Part shown: positions 1 to 11,722 of the stretch, piece by piece
How positions within the stretch are numbered: position 1 is the first letter of the stretch
How the letters are laid out: the number at the start of each line of letters is the position of its first letter
Assembly: GCA_025738555.1 (NCBI GenBank)
Contig: JAOVFP010000013.1
Coordinates: forward strand, 1,364,001 to 1,428,000
Reading direction: 5' to 3'
DNA length: 64,000 nucleotides
Source of the DNA: Cyathus striatus
Taxonomy: Eukaryota > Basidiomycota > Agaricomycetes > Agaricales > Nidulariaceae
Program-made: the position numbers and the translations under genes
Notes under the pieces: generated by a model
Told to the model about the DNA's origin: nothing
The model's database searches: none
The model's input: only the letters and a program-made list of their open reading frames with translations

Positions 1-2
1 GG

Positions 3-699
3 TGGTGGGAAGAACATTGCATTGGTTCAAAAGTTCAACACATTTCCCTGTTTGGCAAGCAACCCAGTGGAGAATTTATTCATAACTCTCTCCCACCTGA
101 ATTAGCAAAAAATCTTGCATTTTCAAAGTTCTCAAATCATTTACACACTTATTTATCTCAGAGTTACAGGGAAACAGGACCACATGAGGTTATAACTCTG
201 AGTAACCATGGAAAAGTATGGTGCTTACACAATTATAAATCATGCTATGACATTTACCATGCTATAGATTCAACAATTCTATGAGCTTGATGTGAACTGC
301 ATTTCTGAAGAGGACTGGACTGTGTCCCAAAGTATTTTACACTGCAAAGATCTCTATCACAATCATCTATGATATGATTGTGTCATGTTGGTTATTGATG
401 ACAGCATTGCTTGTGCATGGCTATTGGTATTATTTGAAGTCATGGTGGCAGTTGATGAAAAAAAGTATGCCATGGCTCTTGTTCAATTCTTCAACCCAAT
501 CACTAAACCTAACTGGAAAGATAGAGCAACTGGATTCCATAGACTGAGAGAAGTAACTGGACTCAAGGGTACTTCATTGATTTTTCTGGAGTCCATTGTT
601 CAAGGTGTGTACATTGTGAAGGCAGAAACCCAACAAGAATATTACATTAATGATTTAGTTGATAATGACATATTACTACAATTATGTAGATATGTCTGA
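3..699 (+). pseudogene. C-terminal part of a transposon-associated fungal protein, broken
   Basis: A reading frame open from the window edge runs to a TGA at about 282-284. An equally protein-like frame continues after a 1-nt shift near position 266, passes one TGA at about 370 in a context consistent with CGA to TGA, and ends at 699. The joined text has an acidic, aromatic-rich stretch (FYELDVNCISEEDW) and a segment with KDRATGFHRLREV. I associate this pattern from memory with conserved C-terminal regions of proteins in or next to Plavaka/KDZ-type transposons of Agaricomycetes; that assignment is an inference. The one shift and one stop indicate a relic. The 5' part lies outside the window. 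Confidence 0.45.
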
Positions 700-1677
700 A
701 AGTGATCCCAACTCCTTACCAATAGTTTCCATCAGTTCAAAAAAACTTGATTTATCATACATCAGAACCAGATTGTCATTAGCTGACTTGTCTGGGAAAA
801 TTACATTATTGTATGACTGAATGACATCTTTAGGTTTGTCATAGAGCTTGTATAGCATTAACTTGTATGCTTTGAAGTCTTCAGAATAGGTGATCCCTGA
901 TTCTCTGACAGGAGTGAACTTGGGATCACCTGATAATCCAAAGCAGGTCCCCATACAGATTAGAAAATTGAAAAAAGAATAAATATATAATGTACCAAAA
1001 TGGCAACGAGTGCAATAAATCCAGGTGCTACTGAGTTCAGCCCCCAGTATTTCACAACAGTATTGGAACAGACACTTTTTCCCTCCTTCCTCACCTGAAG
1101 AGTACTGGGACCTTGAAGTAGGCACAGCCCAACCTGTTATATTGTTATTAATAATTCTATGGCAATGAAAATGGTTTTAATAACTTATATTTATAAGTAC
1201 ATCTGAGACAAAGACATGCTTATTCTTCAGATTCCAGCCAGAAAAGAATACTGGCAACAGCAAGCTATACTTTCTGGATTCTGTGTCAAAGCTGAGTAGC
1301 ATATCTTGATCCATATTGCTGTCAATAAGCTTCAGAAGAACTTCATGAACATGTTCAGCAGCATTTGCATGTTGCTGCTGCATGCTGTGTTCAATCTTTA
1401 TAAACCAATAAGTAAAGGTCATAAAATTACAAGAAATACTTGCCTTCACAATGAAATGGTTGGAGGAATCACCAGTCATAAGCTTGTGTAAGAAAGAAGG
1501 AATGACTGAGTGTAAGTCTTGTCTAATTCCTTCAAGTTGTGTATCCATGTCCATATACCTCTCATCTGAGTCCCAATTTATATCATTGAAGTTGGGATCC
1601 AGTGAGAGAACAGCAAGCTTCATTTCTTCACCCATCCAGACCTTGTACATAAACCCAAAATGACAGCTAGCTTTCAA
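682..1677 (-). CDS. Small multi-exon hypothetical protein
   Basis: The first exon starts with an ATG at 1677 and holds acidic sequence (DINWDSDERYMDMD) followed by a helical segment (IEHSMQQQHANAAEHVHEV). A 48-nt intron at 1443-1396 separates them; its donor reads GCAAGT and its acceptor AAAG, so it would be a GC-AG intron. A further GT-AG intron probably runs from about 1195 to about 1138, and another ends at about 925. The last exon ends in SDIST at 682, overlapping the end of the opposite-strand relic by a few bases. I recognise no family; the length would be roughly 250 residues. Gene or degraded transposon ORF cannot be decided here. Confidence 0.4.
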
Positions 1678-1799
1678 AATTAGATCATTGTGTGGACCAT
1701 CACTTGAACATTGAAGTCTACAATGGATTCAAGGCTTTGCAGCTTCAAGCACTGCCTTCTCTTTGTGGACTTTATTGAAGGCCTTGTACAGTATGTTGC

Positions 1800-2080
1800 A
1801 CTCTCCCACAGTTATCATTGGACTCTCACTGGACTCTCACCTGACTATTGAGAATCCAGTGAGAGTCTCACTACACTATCAGTAGTCTCAGTGAGACTAT
1901 TCTCACTGTACTCTCACTTTTAAAACTGTTGTCAACCTCAAATTTGTATAATCTCACTGTACTCTCACTGTACTCTCACTGTACTTTCAGTTTCTAAATG
2001 CTTTTCAACCTCAAATATGCATATTCTTCTGTAATCTCACTGTATTATCAGTTTTGAAGCTGCTGTCAACATCAGATATG
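1800..2080. repeat. Low-complexity CTCTCACTGTA repeats
   Basis: Irregular copies of CTCTCACTGGACTCTCAC and CTCTCACTGTA, in part separated by a longer unit containing a CAACCTCAAAT motif, which recurs around 1932 and 2009. No open frame is present. The period is not constant. Confidence 0.6.
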
Positions 2081-2602
2081 CATATAAAGTGAAATATATA
2101 CATCTTGTTGAAGGGTTTCTAAAGTGATCTTATAACTTATCACTACAATACAACAAATAGTTATCACATTCAGCTATATAGTTGTGATATAAGTACATGC
2201 ACTTGATATAACCCATCAGAGGTGCAATAAAAAATAAAGGAATAGGGCCAACAAGCGGCATAGCCCACTACCAACTTAGTTTACTGATTACTGAGTACTG
2301 AGAGAAGCTGATCTTGAGTTCAATTCCCACCAAAAGCACTTATTTCCTGCAAACAGCTCATGTCATTATAACAATGTAGGATTCGTTTTAATGACACCAG
2401 TATCATTAGAATGATCCTAGCACCATTAAAATGATGCAGAATTCGTCTTAATGACACTGCTATCATTAGATCACAAGGTAGGGAACATAATAGTATTAAT
2501 ACAGAAAGGCTATTAACAACACAGATAGCACTGGTACAAAATGAGAAGACTAACATCGAAGCAGATAGGATATAGATGATGATGACTATACCTAAGCTAT
2601 TA

Positions 2603-3142
2603 AAGAGCTAAAGAGCAAAGTGGAGAGCTGGAGAACGAATAGGATAGCTAAATAATGATGATAAGAGCTGGATAACAGTGAGGGGAGTTGTAGAACAAAG
2701 GAGATAGCTAGAGAATGATGATAAGTGCTCAAGAATGAAGAGTATAGCTAGAAAAACATACCAGAAGCTTGAGATCAAAGAGGAGAGCACTGTAACAATA
2801 TTGAGAGGTATAGAACAAAGAAGATAGATATTAAACTATTCTGGTAGCTGTAGAATAATTGTGAGAACTGTAAAATGAGGGGGATAGTTAGAAACCCATT
2901 ATGAGAGCTTGAGATTGAAGAGGAGAGCACTACAATGATGATGAGAGCTCTACAATGAGGTGGATAGTTAGAAAACCATTATGAGAGCTTGAGATCAAAG
3001 AAAAGAGCTGGAGAACAGTTCTGAGAGCTTGGGATTGAGATGGAGAGCTCTATAATGAAGAAGATGGCCATAAAATCATGCTAGGAGCTCCAGAACAAAG
3101 ATCAGAGCTTGAAAATAAGATAGAGAGCTTAAGAACACATGC
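2603..3142. repeat. 20-bp tandem array, 27 units in perfect register
   Basis: Cutting the sequence every 20 bp from 2603 puts an AGCT-like core at the same offset in nearly every unit up to 3142 (consensus about GAGAGCTNGAGAANNAANAN). The units are strongly diverged from one another, yet no insertion or deletion disturbs the phase across 540 bp. Two flavours alternate irregularly, GAGAGCTTGAGAT and GATAGTTAGAAA. Because 20 is not a multiple of three, it is not a protein repeat. Minus-strand ORFs here and just downstream (to 3349) look like by-products. Confidence 0.85.
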
Positions 3143-3543
3143 AATACCTTTAGGAAGAGCAGTTCCAGACAACAACCCATTCAATTCTGTAACCCAGAAA
3201 ACTCTTGGTGTATTACATGAAGATTGCCTTGGGATGTGATAAGGAAGAAGGTGGTAAAGCAGTGATTTGAGATGAGGGAAAGACCAAATGGTGGAATTGG
3301 AAGAGGAATGAATAATAGTGGATAGACAATGTAGGGGTGGGGATACCAATGAAGAATGTTACAGGAAGATAATAGGAAAGAGTAGGAAAGAAAGGGAATT
3401 TATTATATAGTCACCAGAGCAATTCAATTTTTTAAATAGAAATAGTGATTAGTGTGTCACACAGACAAGGTAACTCAAATGTGTAATACAAACAGGCATG
3501 TCACACTGGTCACAGCCTCACAGGGCAAAGGGTTTTAGGGTGT

Positions 3544-3654
3544 GAGCCAATCAAATCACCTGAAAGTGAGATCCCGACCCTGATTTCTGAAATTTCCTTA
3601 TAGGGAAATCCAAACCACCCTATAACCCAACTACCTTAAAAGGTAGTGGGAATT
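3544..3654. repeat. Dispersed repeat R1, copy 1, with terminal hairpin
   Basis: Begins GAGCCAATCA and ends AAGGTAGTGGGAATT, matching 4095-4195 at both ends and loosely in between (GAGATCCC, ATTTCC/ATTGCC). The end holds the inverted repeat CTACCTTAAAAGGTAG. Probably a small non-autonomous element or the edge of one. Confidence 0.55.
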
Positions 3655-3858
3655 AAAACAAGATAATAAATGTGAATATGCCCATGCTCTTAACATAACA
3701 AGTCAGTGGGGCAGATAAAGTTTGTGTTTTAAGATGGGAAGTGAGGGAAGTGAGTCATATCAAAGGTGGAAATGAAGTAATAGAAGGAAAGAACTACATA
3801 GAGGTGGGAGAACATAACTGAAGGGGCTGAAATACAAAAATCAAAAAATACAAAGTAC

Positions 3859-4005
3859 TTAGACATCAATGTCCAATCCATAATCTGCTATTCCTTCATC
3901 TTCTTCTCTGTCATATTCATCTGCTGCTTCCTCTCTGTCATATATATCTTCTGCTTCCTCTTCTGCTTCCTCTTCCTCTTCCACATCAGAATTAACTGAT
4001 AACAT
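3859..4005 (-). CDS. Short acidic ORF or exon (48 aa)
   Basis: Reads from ATG at 4005 to TAA at 3859. The product is dominated by Glu/Asp in repeats such as EEEEEAEEEAED and DREEAADEYDREEDE, and ends DYGLDIDV. Very acidic C-terminal tails like this occur on transposon-encoded and chromatin proteins, so it may be the last exon of a decayed gene. No partner exon was identified upstream. The DNA is a purine/pyrimidine-skewed tract, so a chance ORF is possible. Confidence 0.3.
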   Translation of the reverse strand: MLSVNSDVEEEEEAEEEAEDIYDREEAADEYDREEDEGIADYGLDIDV

Positions 4006-4094
4006 TTAATTTGAAACAGTGGTCCAATTCATGAGTGTATTAAATACAATCTGAATAGTTTTGATTTCAATAGTTCTAAAAATGGAACTAGCAT

Positions 4095-4195
4095 GAGCCA
4101 ATCAGGTTGAGATCCCAAAGTCAGATCTCAAAATTGCCTTTTTGGAATGTCAAGAGTCCCCTAAGATCCACCTACATTAAAAGGTAGTGGGAATT
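4095..4195. repeat. Dispersed repeat R1, copy 2
   Basis: Second copy of the element at 3544-3654, in the same orientation about 440 bp downstream. One base change has weakened the terminal hairpin (CTACATTAAAAGGTAG). No gene was seen from 4196 to the end of NWD1 at about 4440. Confidence 0.5.
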
Positions 4196-4578
4196 TATAC
4201 TTACAAACTCTTTACTCTAATTTAATATTAGCATGAATGAGTTTGTATTTACACAGTAGGAACTTGGGCCTTTAAACTTGACTAGAACATATTCATAACA
4301 ATTACCCTGTACATTTTACACTATATTCCTGTGTGTACAATTAGTATACCATAATTACACAATCCTTATAAATACTTCGTGAGATGTATAGAGATAGTAA
4401 GAAGTGGTAGTCTTAGATTGAATGAAAGATCATGTAGTTTAAAAAATTGTAACTAAAAGTCTATCTACCTATGCTACATAATTTTTCAGGCACAACATGA
4501 TTCATTATGCTTGTTTTCTTCACTACTGACATCACCTCTTATTGATTTACTTATATCATTCATGATGACATATGTTTT

Positions 4579-7500
4579 TTATAAATTATAAATAGAAATA
4601 TCAAGGTGTTTGGGAAGAGTGGGAGAATCAGTTTTACATTTAATCCAATCTGTTCCACAAACTTTGTTTGTGGAATTAAATTTATACATGTTATAACTGG
4701 ATATAATTTGTTTAGTTTGTGAACCACACAAACTTCTTTGGTCATGTGAAGATACCCAGAATAGTACATTCTGATTGATATCTCTTGCCCATCGATTTTT
4801 ATCACAAGTAAGAAAAACTTTTGGACTTCTGAATATGTCAAACTCTCTTAAACAATCTGTGTGCAAATTCCACATTCTGATTATTTTATCATCTGACCCA
4901 AACACCACTTGTAATCCATTTGCAAAGAATGCCACTGATGTAATCCAATCACTGTGCCCTTCAAATGGTCCAGCAATAGTTTCTCCACTTGCCACATTCC
5001 ACACTCTGACTGTTTTGTCATGTGATCCAGATACCACTTGTGTTCCATGTGAAAAGAATGCCACTGATGTCACCCAATCACTGTGCCCTTCAAATGGTCT
5101 AGCAATAGTTTCTCCACTTGCTACATTCCACACTCTGACTGTTTTATCATATGACCCAGATACCACTTGTGTTCCATCTGGAGAGAATGCCACTGATGAC
5201 ACACCATCATTGTGGCCTTCAAATGGTCCAGCAATAGTTTGTCCACTTGCCACACTCCACACTCTGACTGTTTTATCATGTGACCCAGAGACCACCTGTT
5301 TTCCATCTGGAGAAAATGCCACTGATCTCACTACATTACTATGGCCTTCAAATGGTCCAGTAATAGTTTCTCCACTTGCCACATTCCACACTCTGACTGT
5401 ATTATCACATGATCCAGACACCACTTGTGTTCCATCTAGGGAGAATGCCACTGAAATCACCATATCACTGTGGCCTTCAAATGGTTCAGCAATGGTTTCT
5501 CCACCTGCCTCATTCCACACTCTGACTGTTTTATTATATGATCCAGACACCACTTGTGTTCCATCTGGAGAGAATGCCACTAATGTTACCAAATGGCTGT
5601 GGCATTCAAATGGTCTAGCAATGGTTTCTCCACTCACTATATTCCACACTCTGACTGTTTTATCACATGATCCAGACACCACTTGTGTTCCATCTGGAGA
5701 GAATGCCACTGATGTCACCCAATCACCATGTCCTTTAAATGGCCCAGCAATGGTTTCTTCACTTTCCACATTCCACACTCTGACTGTTTTATCAGCTGAC
5801 CCAGACACCACTTGTATTCCATCTGGAGAGAATGCCACTGATGTCACCCAATCAATGTGACCTTTAAATGGTCCAGCAATGGTTTCTTCACTTTCCACAT
5901 TCCACACTCTGACTGTTTGATCATTTGATCCAGACACCACTTGTGTTCCATCTGGAGAGAATGCCACTGATCTCACCCAATGACAGTGGACTTCAAATGG
6001 TCCAACAATAGTTTCTCCACTTGCCACATTCCACATTCTGATTGTTTTATCATGTGACCCAGACACCACTTGTGTTCCATCTGGAGAGAATGCCACTGAT
6101 GACACACCATTACTATGACCTTCAAATGGTCCAGCAATGGTTTCTCCACTTGCCACATTCCACACTCTGACTGTTTTATCATCTGACCCAGACACTACTT
6201 GTGTTCCATCTGGAGAGAATTCCACTGATGTTACCCACCCAGTGTGGCCTTCAAATGGTCCAGCATAACATGCTGCCTTCCAAAATATATCTCTTCCCTT
6301 TTCAACTGTAAGTATATTTTTGAAGAATTGTGAATAGTGCTTTACAACTAATGAATTCTCAGGTGCAAATGCCAGCACTGAAATATATATGTGTGTTATG
6401 CTTCTTCTTATGGGAAAGTAAAAATGATACATCAATTTCTGAGCATCTTCAATAAATTCATAAACTCTTGAAATTTCCTGCTAAAATGTAAGCTTTAACT
6501 TTATCTAAATATTTATAACATACTTTTGTATATGTGATCATCATTTTTAGCATTCCAGTTACTTTTAGCATTTCATTTAGAAGACTCATTACTTCCAACC
6601 AATATAAAAAATTGCAATATAGGAATATATTTAATTCCATTGTAAATGTGCATGTATTTTTTTTGCTTTGTATCATTTCCACATAATGTAAATTCCAATA
6701 TTTGCTGCAATATTGAAGATGCATTGGTATATACTTACATATTCTTTCATGCAAGTCATTGATATCACAATTCATCAAATATGATGATTCAACATTGCAA
6801 ATATTGAATTTTAGTTCATTGTTCAGAATCTCCAGTGTTGATTTTGCCATTCTCTTTATATGCTTTTCACCATTCACTGAGAAGATATTTCTTTCTGGTA
6901 ATTTCATAAGAAATTCTCCAAAAGTTATATGATGAAACACTATGCTATTATTGTTTATTATTGTAACTGGTTGAAGGAAATGTATTATTCTTTTTATTTC
7001 TTCTTTCAAATGATTCATTTCACAATCAATTTTAAGAAAGTATTGAAGCTCATCTTTAGGTAGTGGAGATTTTGCCAAATATATAGTGGCCAATACCTGT
7101 CTGACAATTTCTTTTCTTTTATTATGCCATCTTCCAAATGAGTTTTGAAGTATTTGCTGATAGAGTGTATGAACTGGATTGTCTATCTCTCCAGATAGCA
7201 CTTGGTTAAGCTTCTCCCTTGGTGATACCTCATCCTCAGTAAATTGTGTGTTTGTTATGTACTTCATTGCTACAGATGCCCATATAAATAATCCTGCAAC
7301 TCTTTCTGTCATTTTGTTTAATTCATTTTCAACCAAATATAGTTGCAGCTCATTCTTGTCAATTTCAAATGATTTCTCTAAGAATTGATAAATGTTTTTA
7401 TTAATTTCTGGGTCAAGCTTTGAATCAGTTTCTAGTATGACAACAACACATTTTTGAGGATTTTCAACAATATCAGGTTCAGAACCTGGTCTGCCTGTTA

Positions 7501-8253
7501 ATATCAACTTATAATGCCTTGGAAGTTTAGTCCAACTATTGAAAGTTTTCTTGATATCTTTTAAGAATTTACATTCATCAAGTGCATCAATTACAAATGC
7601 AGGAGGGAACTTCATCAATTCACCATGACAAGTTGTAAGTGTATCAGCAATTAGATGCTTGAAATGCCACTCAATTCCATCAAGTTTGAAGTTGTTATCT
7701 AGATATCCTGCAATGTTCTCTTTCACAATAGAATACTGTATTTTTGATGCTAAATCTGCAGCCACAGTTCTCCAAACTACAGCTGCATCACTCAAAGTGT
7801 TATCATCTCTCTTAAAAAAATGGCAGCCACCCAGTCTTTTCCATTCCTTGAGCTGAGTATTTCAACCAGTGTAGAGGCAATTGCAGATTTCCCAGTACCA
7901 GGGCTACCAGTAATCCACATAATGTTTGGAGTTGAATCATCTACATAAGTAATTTATTTTGTTTTTTTTTATGAATATACCAATATATTCACATACCACA
8001 ATCTACTAGCCACTTATAAATTCCATTCAGAATTGTAACTCTAGTCCCTTCCATGCATGGAGGAGGATAATGCAAGTTATGATCAATAGGTTGCAATAAC
8101 TTAAGTTTCTGAGATTTCATGATCATTTTTTACATTGTAGTTATTGACAGTGCTAGTGGTTTGATTACCCCCAATAGTAGTTACTTGGGCATTTGGTGCA
8201 TAGACATTCTGCACATGGGAAAATGCTTGAGCAGTGTTATGAGTTTCAGCCAT
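4579..8253 (-). pseudogene. NWD1: NACHT-WD40 STAND NTPase, frameshifted
   Basis: The gene starts at ATG 8253 with a short Asn/Gln/Gly-rich N-terminus containing GGNQTTSTVNNYN. A 56-nt intron (7996-7941) follows, then a NACHT domain with Walker A GSPGTGKS and Walker B-like FVIDALDEC, a 46-nt phase-0 intron (6523-6478), a linker (ITHIYISVLAFAPENS) and 11 WD40 repeats. Compared with NWD2, it carries a 2-nt deletion that creates a TAA at 8103-8101, and a 1-nt deletion near 7849 just after Walker A. A premature TAA in the tail removes the last 40 or so residues, including the CaaX region. Fungal proteins of this build act as NLR-like non-self sensors (Podospora HET-E/HET-D class); that role is inferred. 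The WD40 part remains fully open, so the damage may be recent. Confidence 0.85.
4870..6265 (-). repeat. WD40 array of NWD1 (11 units of 129 bp)
   Basis: Eleven units of 43 residues follow the pattern PFEGHxxxVxSVAFSPDGTQ, VVSGSxDKTVRVWN, VASGETIAG. Variation is concentrated in the residues after GH (TGW, SNG, CHW, IDW, GDW, SHL, SDM, SNV, NDG, SDW, SDW) and the residue before D in GSxDKT (D, H, N, A, C, Y, C, H, Y, H, D). The frame is conserved throughout. Eleven units exceed one seven-bladed propeller. Confidence 0.9.
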
Positions 8254-8826
8254 TGAAATGAAGTAAGATCGTATTTGAGGTTAGTCAGCATTGTGACACT
8301 TGAGCGAGGTGTTTGAGAAGACCTGGAAGGGGGAACAATACACGTAGATGTACGAGCTTTATATAGTTTCGCAAAGCTGTTGACACATTCGCATTATCAT
8401 GTTATGAGCCAAAGCATCGGAATCTGATTTTCACAATCTATAAATGTTTGACATCGCGGCCACGGTCGTATGACCCATAATCCTGCCATATATGACACAC
8501 GTGTTTACTGTTCACATGCATAACAGGAATAGCACAACGCATCTTTGAAGATTGGGCCTTTAGCCTCAAAACATTCCAATCCTTCGGAAATGTTGAGTCA
8601 AATTTAGAGCAGATAAGGAGTCCATAAATGGTACTCTTATTGGCACACATGCAATTGAAATACTAATCTCGAAGACATTTCATTGCAAGTTGTGTGCAAC
8701 TCAGGAGTGGTTTACGAGGGAGAATGTAGATACGGAATGCAGGAATGTAACAAGCATGGCCATGATATCACTCATGAGGAGCTAGTATTTGAGAGTGAAT
8801 AATTTCTCAGGTAGGAGGATCCGGAC
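8254..8826 (-). promoter_or_regulatory. Duplicated upstream region of NWD1
   Basis: Alignable with 56789-57361 upstream of NWD2, ending in both copies at GAGGATCCGGAC, which marks the edge of the segmental duplication. It contains GAGCGAGGTGTTTGAGAAGACC close to the gene and presumably carries the promoter; no clear TATA box was assigned. Where the copies differ, this one usually has TG or CA opposite CG in the NWD2 copy. The small ORFs here are not conserved between copies. Confidence 0.65.
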
Positions 8827-9528
8827 TAAAAGGGCAAAGAAGGTTACTAGGGAGTAATAGCTACAAAACTATGTAAAGGTCATTGCTTACTCTTGCTAAC
8901 AGTCAAGCAGGGGCAAGTCTGGGGGAATATCTTCAGAATACACAAGGTGATTCCAGGCAAGGGAGGGATGAGCACACTACAATATTCACTTGTAATCTAT
9001 AACACTTGTAATCACTAATAATAAACTAAGCTTCTTTGAGGTCCTGGGAGGGCTTAGATCACACTGGGTTTTTACACTCAGAAATTGAATAGATTATCAC
9101 GAATATGCTAAATAGCACTGATAGCGGAAGGAATCGATACAGGATTGCTTGGTTCTACATGAGCAGGTTTGCGAGTCTTATATACTACTGGAAAAGCGGA
9201 GTTCTTAGGTACTGTAAAGGTACTGTACAGGTATAGCAGATGTCTAGATAAGGTAATTAACTACAATGCTGGGTGGAGGGACGTGCATGAAGGTCTGGAT
9301 AGGAAAGCATTGGACATAGCTCCTCAATAGGGGTGGGCGCGTGTGATAATAGAGACGTGCTTAGTGGCTGATGTGCGTGTTTAGATGCCCCGTCGCATCG
9401 CGGGCCTAAAGATAGAACCATCGGCAACCATGGCTTCGGGTATATGGTCCATTCGCTTTGATCGGTAGATCAGGGTGAGATCTCATTCACAAGATGCCGG
9501 GGACCGATCTGGTTTGAGTCCAGAGTAG
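8827..9528. other. Intergenic stretch without a recognised gene
   Basis: CpG-containing sequence with no long frame. An ATG at about 9431 (MASGIWSIRFDR) followed by GTAGAT could be a first exon of the downstream gene, but this is not supported by anything else. Confidence 0.4.
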
Positions 9529-11280
9529 CGGCAATGGCTGTTGGCGCTTGATGGGTGCCTTGACGCTGGTTTTGTCAAAGGTATGTACTGACATCCCTTT
9601 TGTTGTTTGGCTAACTTTCCGCTGGGTTTTATAGGCCGTAAAGGTGGTCCACCTGGAAGGAAGACTTTTGAGGTTCTCGTGCCCACTCGTGCTGTGGTAC
9701 CGTCCTCTTCCAGGGCCCAAGATTCTATGTCTGCATCCAGTGGGGTGGCTAACTCAAGTACTCCCACTGCTCGTAAGTGGTTTTTCTCGGTAGTCATTGA
9801 TCTAACTACCTTACAGTTCTCACAGCTGGATTACTTGGTCGGTCTTGCCCTCCTGCACTTGTCACACCCGAGGTGGTCAAACCCCAGCCTCATATTGTCA
9901 CTCCAGCTGATTCTCCTCCTGTATCTCATTGTCAGAGCACGACTTCCATTGCGGAGGACAACTTTGCCTATGATCAAATGGCTGAGAATCCCCTATTTCT
10001 GGACCTGGATGACTCAATGGAAGTCAATATGTGGCCTGGCACGCCCTCTGAGGTAGATGATGATGATAATGATGAAACTATGGCTGCAGAGGATGCTACT
10101 GCCCCTATTGAAGTGGTACCAGAAGAGGATGAGGAGTCTTCCTCTGCCAAGTCCGAGGAGGAGGATGAATTGGCTGATGACAGTGGGTCTTATCAACCTG
10201 GTCCGTCCCCTCTTTCTCTGACATCCCTCTTTGTCTGATACTCATTTTTGTCTAGCTTCCAGTTCCCGAGCTGCCTCCTCTGACTCACCTCGCCGCTCTG
10301 CACATCCTTCCGTGTCCAAGAAAACTGCAACTGCTGCCACCAAAAGTACGTTGAGGGGTCCTATGTCTGTGTCCAAAACGCGTTCTGGTAAGAGTGCTAG
10401 CACTGCACCCTGCAAAACCACCAAAGCTACTCGTCGACAGGAGGATCTTCCTCATATGACAGCTGGCACTCCTTTGAGGAGTGAGCACTTGTATGAGTCT
10501 CTTGAAGAGGCACTTACTGCCTTAGGTACCAAAAATTGTGTAGCCTGTGACGCCCACTCCTTGGACTGTGCTGGTGAGGCCGGTGCTAATACTACTGGAG
10601 TCCGCTGTCGATTCTGCAAGCATTTCCAGGGCGGTCAGTGTAGCCGCCAGGTGCTTCCACCCATGGCTGCTTTTCAGACTGCTCTTGCCCATAGCGCTGG
10701 TTTGGCGTCTATTCCTGGTAAGCACTTTCTTTGCCTTTTCTCTTTGCTAAGCCTGATATGTGTTTTCACAGGAATTGCCAAGTTAGGACGCGCTATCAAT
10801 GCAGCAGACTTGGCCTGTCATACCTCGTCACTTCAGTATTCCATCGACTTCATGAAGTGTACCTGCTATCGTGTTACAATGGTCCAGCAGCTGCACGCAT
10901 ATGTCAAAAGGCGCAGCTTTGCTCATTTAATGGCCACTGGATTCTTCCATGATGATTACACCATCCAGGAATTTGAGGAACTCGTAGAACTTGCCGAGTT
11001 TATTGACAGTGCTTCTCTTCCCTCCGTTGCTGAGGTCTTGCGCCTGGAGGGTGCATTGCAACAGGCTTTGTCTTGTGAGTTGGCTGCCACCAACCAGTCT
11101 TTGGGAGGTTTCGTTATTCCGGCTGCCAATACTCAGGTTGTTCCACCGGCATTCTATGATGACGCGCTGCTAGAGTTCCAAGCTGCCGCCTTTCCTTCCT
11201 TGGTGCCATTTGGTCATGCTTATGACATCCTGGAGGATGGGTCCAAAGTTACAGTCCCAGGTGCCGGACGGCCTTTTTAA
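9529..11280 (+). CDS. Hypothetical multi-exon protein with CxxC cluster
   Basis: Five exons can be chained in one frame: up to 9580, 9635-9772, 9817 (or 9826)-10200, 10256-10717 and 10772-11280. All introns are GT-AG and 44-55 nt; the second has two possible in-frame acceptors 9 nt apart. The 5' end is uncertain: the frame is open from 9529 with no clear start. The product, about 500 residues, has a basic N-terminus (GRKGGPPGRKTFEV), an acidic run around DDDDNDET, a Ser/Lys-rich basic segment, then a Cys cluster (NCVACDAHSLDC, later CRFCKHFQGGQC) and a helical C-terminal half ending GAGRPF. The Cys pattern suggests metal binding, and similar proteins travel with retroelements in Agaricomycetes (recalled, not checked). 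No internal stops, unlike the neighbouring elements. Confidence 0.65.
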
Positions 11281-11722
11281 TTCATATTATGCTATTTTTG
11301 TCACTGTACTACTACTTGGCTTGTGCATTTTTATGTACAATATGGTTTTTCTTTGCCAGTAGATAGTACCAAAATATGATTTTGTTCCTGATGTGCGTTT
11401 ATGCTTTGAAGTGCTATTTTTCTAAGTTGAAATATACATGAGACCCCAGTTCCAAGTTCCCTGACTAAGCCCCCCACCCCATTTGCACAGATCTACACTG
11501 TCCTTGGTGATCAACAGACAATCTCCAATATTCCTGGTCCATGCACACCAAAGCACATGGCACATCTTTTTGTGGGACTTAGGGGAATTTTCACTCGTGT
11601 TACCAGACAAACGATGAGGAAATAGCCTGAATTGGGAGATGCAGCTGTAGGGTATAAAAGGTGGGTCAACACTGGATGGTCTGACAGAATTCCTCAGCAT
11701 TCTACTTGCTGCTTACTTTGAT

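Noticed and set aside
2240..2330. tRNA-like or SINE-like segment with a B-box-like GAGTTCAATTCCC
   Set aside because: No acceptor stem or matching A box at proper spacing could be drawn; at most a decayed SINE.
3050..3349. 99-aa minus-strand ORF overlapping the 20-bp array
   Set aside because: Partly made of the array itself. The rest (HIPRQSSCNTPRVFWVTELN) looks somewhat protein-like but has no supporting neighbours, so no feature was called.
4775..5860. Long plus-strand ORF (361 aa) opposite the NWD1 WD40 repeats, and similar ORFs at 53792-54385 and 54539-54769
   Set aside because: They are the complement of a conserved 129-bp repeat, and the open antisense frame follows from repetition.
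7800..7860. Programmed frameshift in NWD1 at the poly-A run near Walker A
   Set aside because: The seven-A run is identical in NWD2, which stays in frame; the real difference is a deleted T near 7849, and a second lesion exists upstream.
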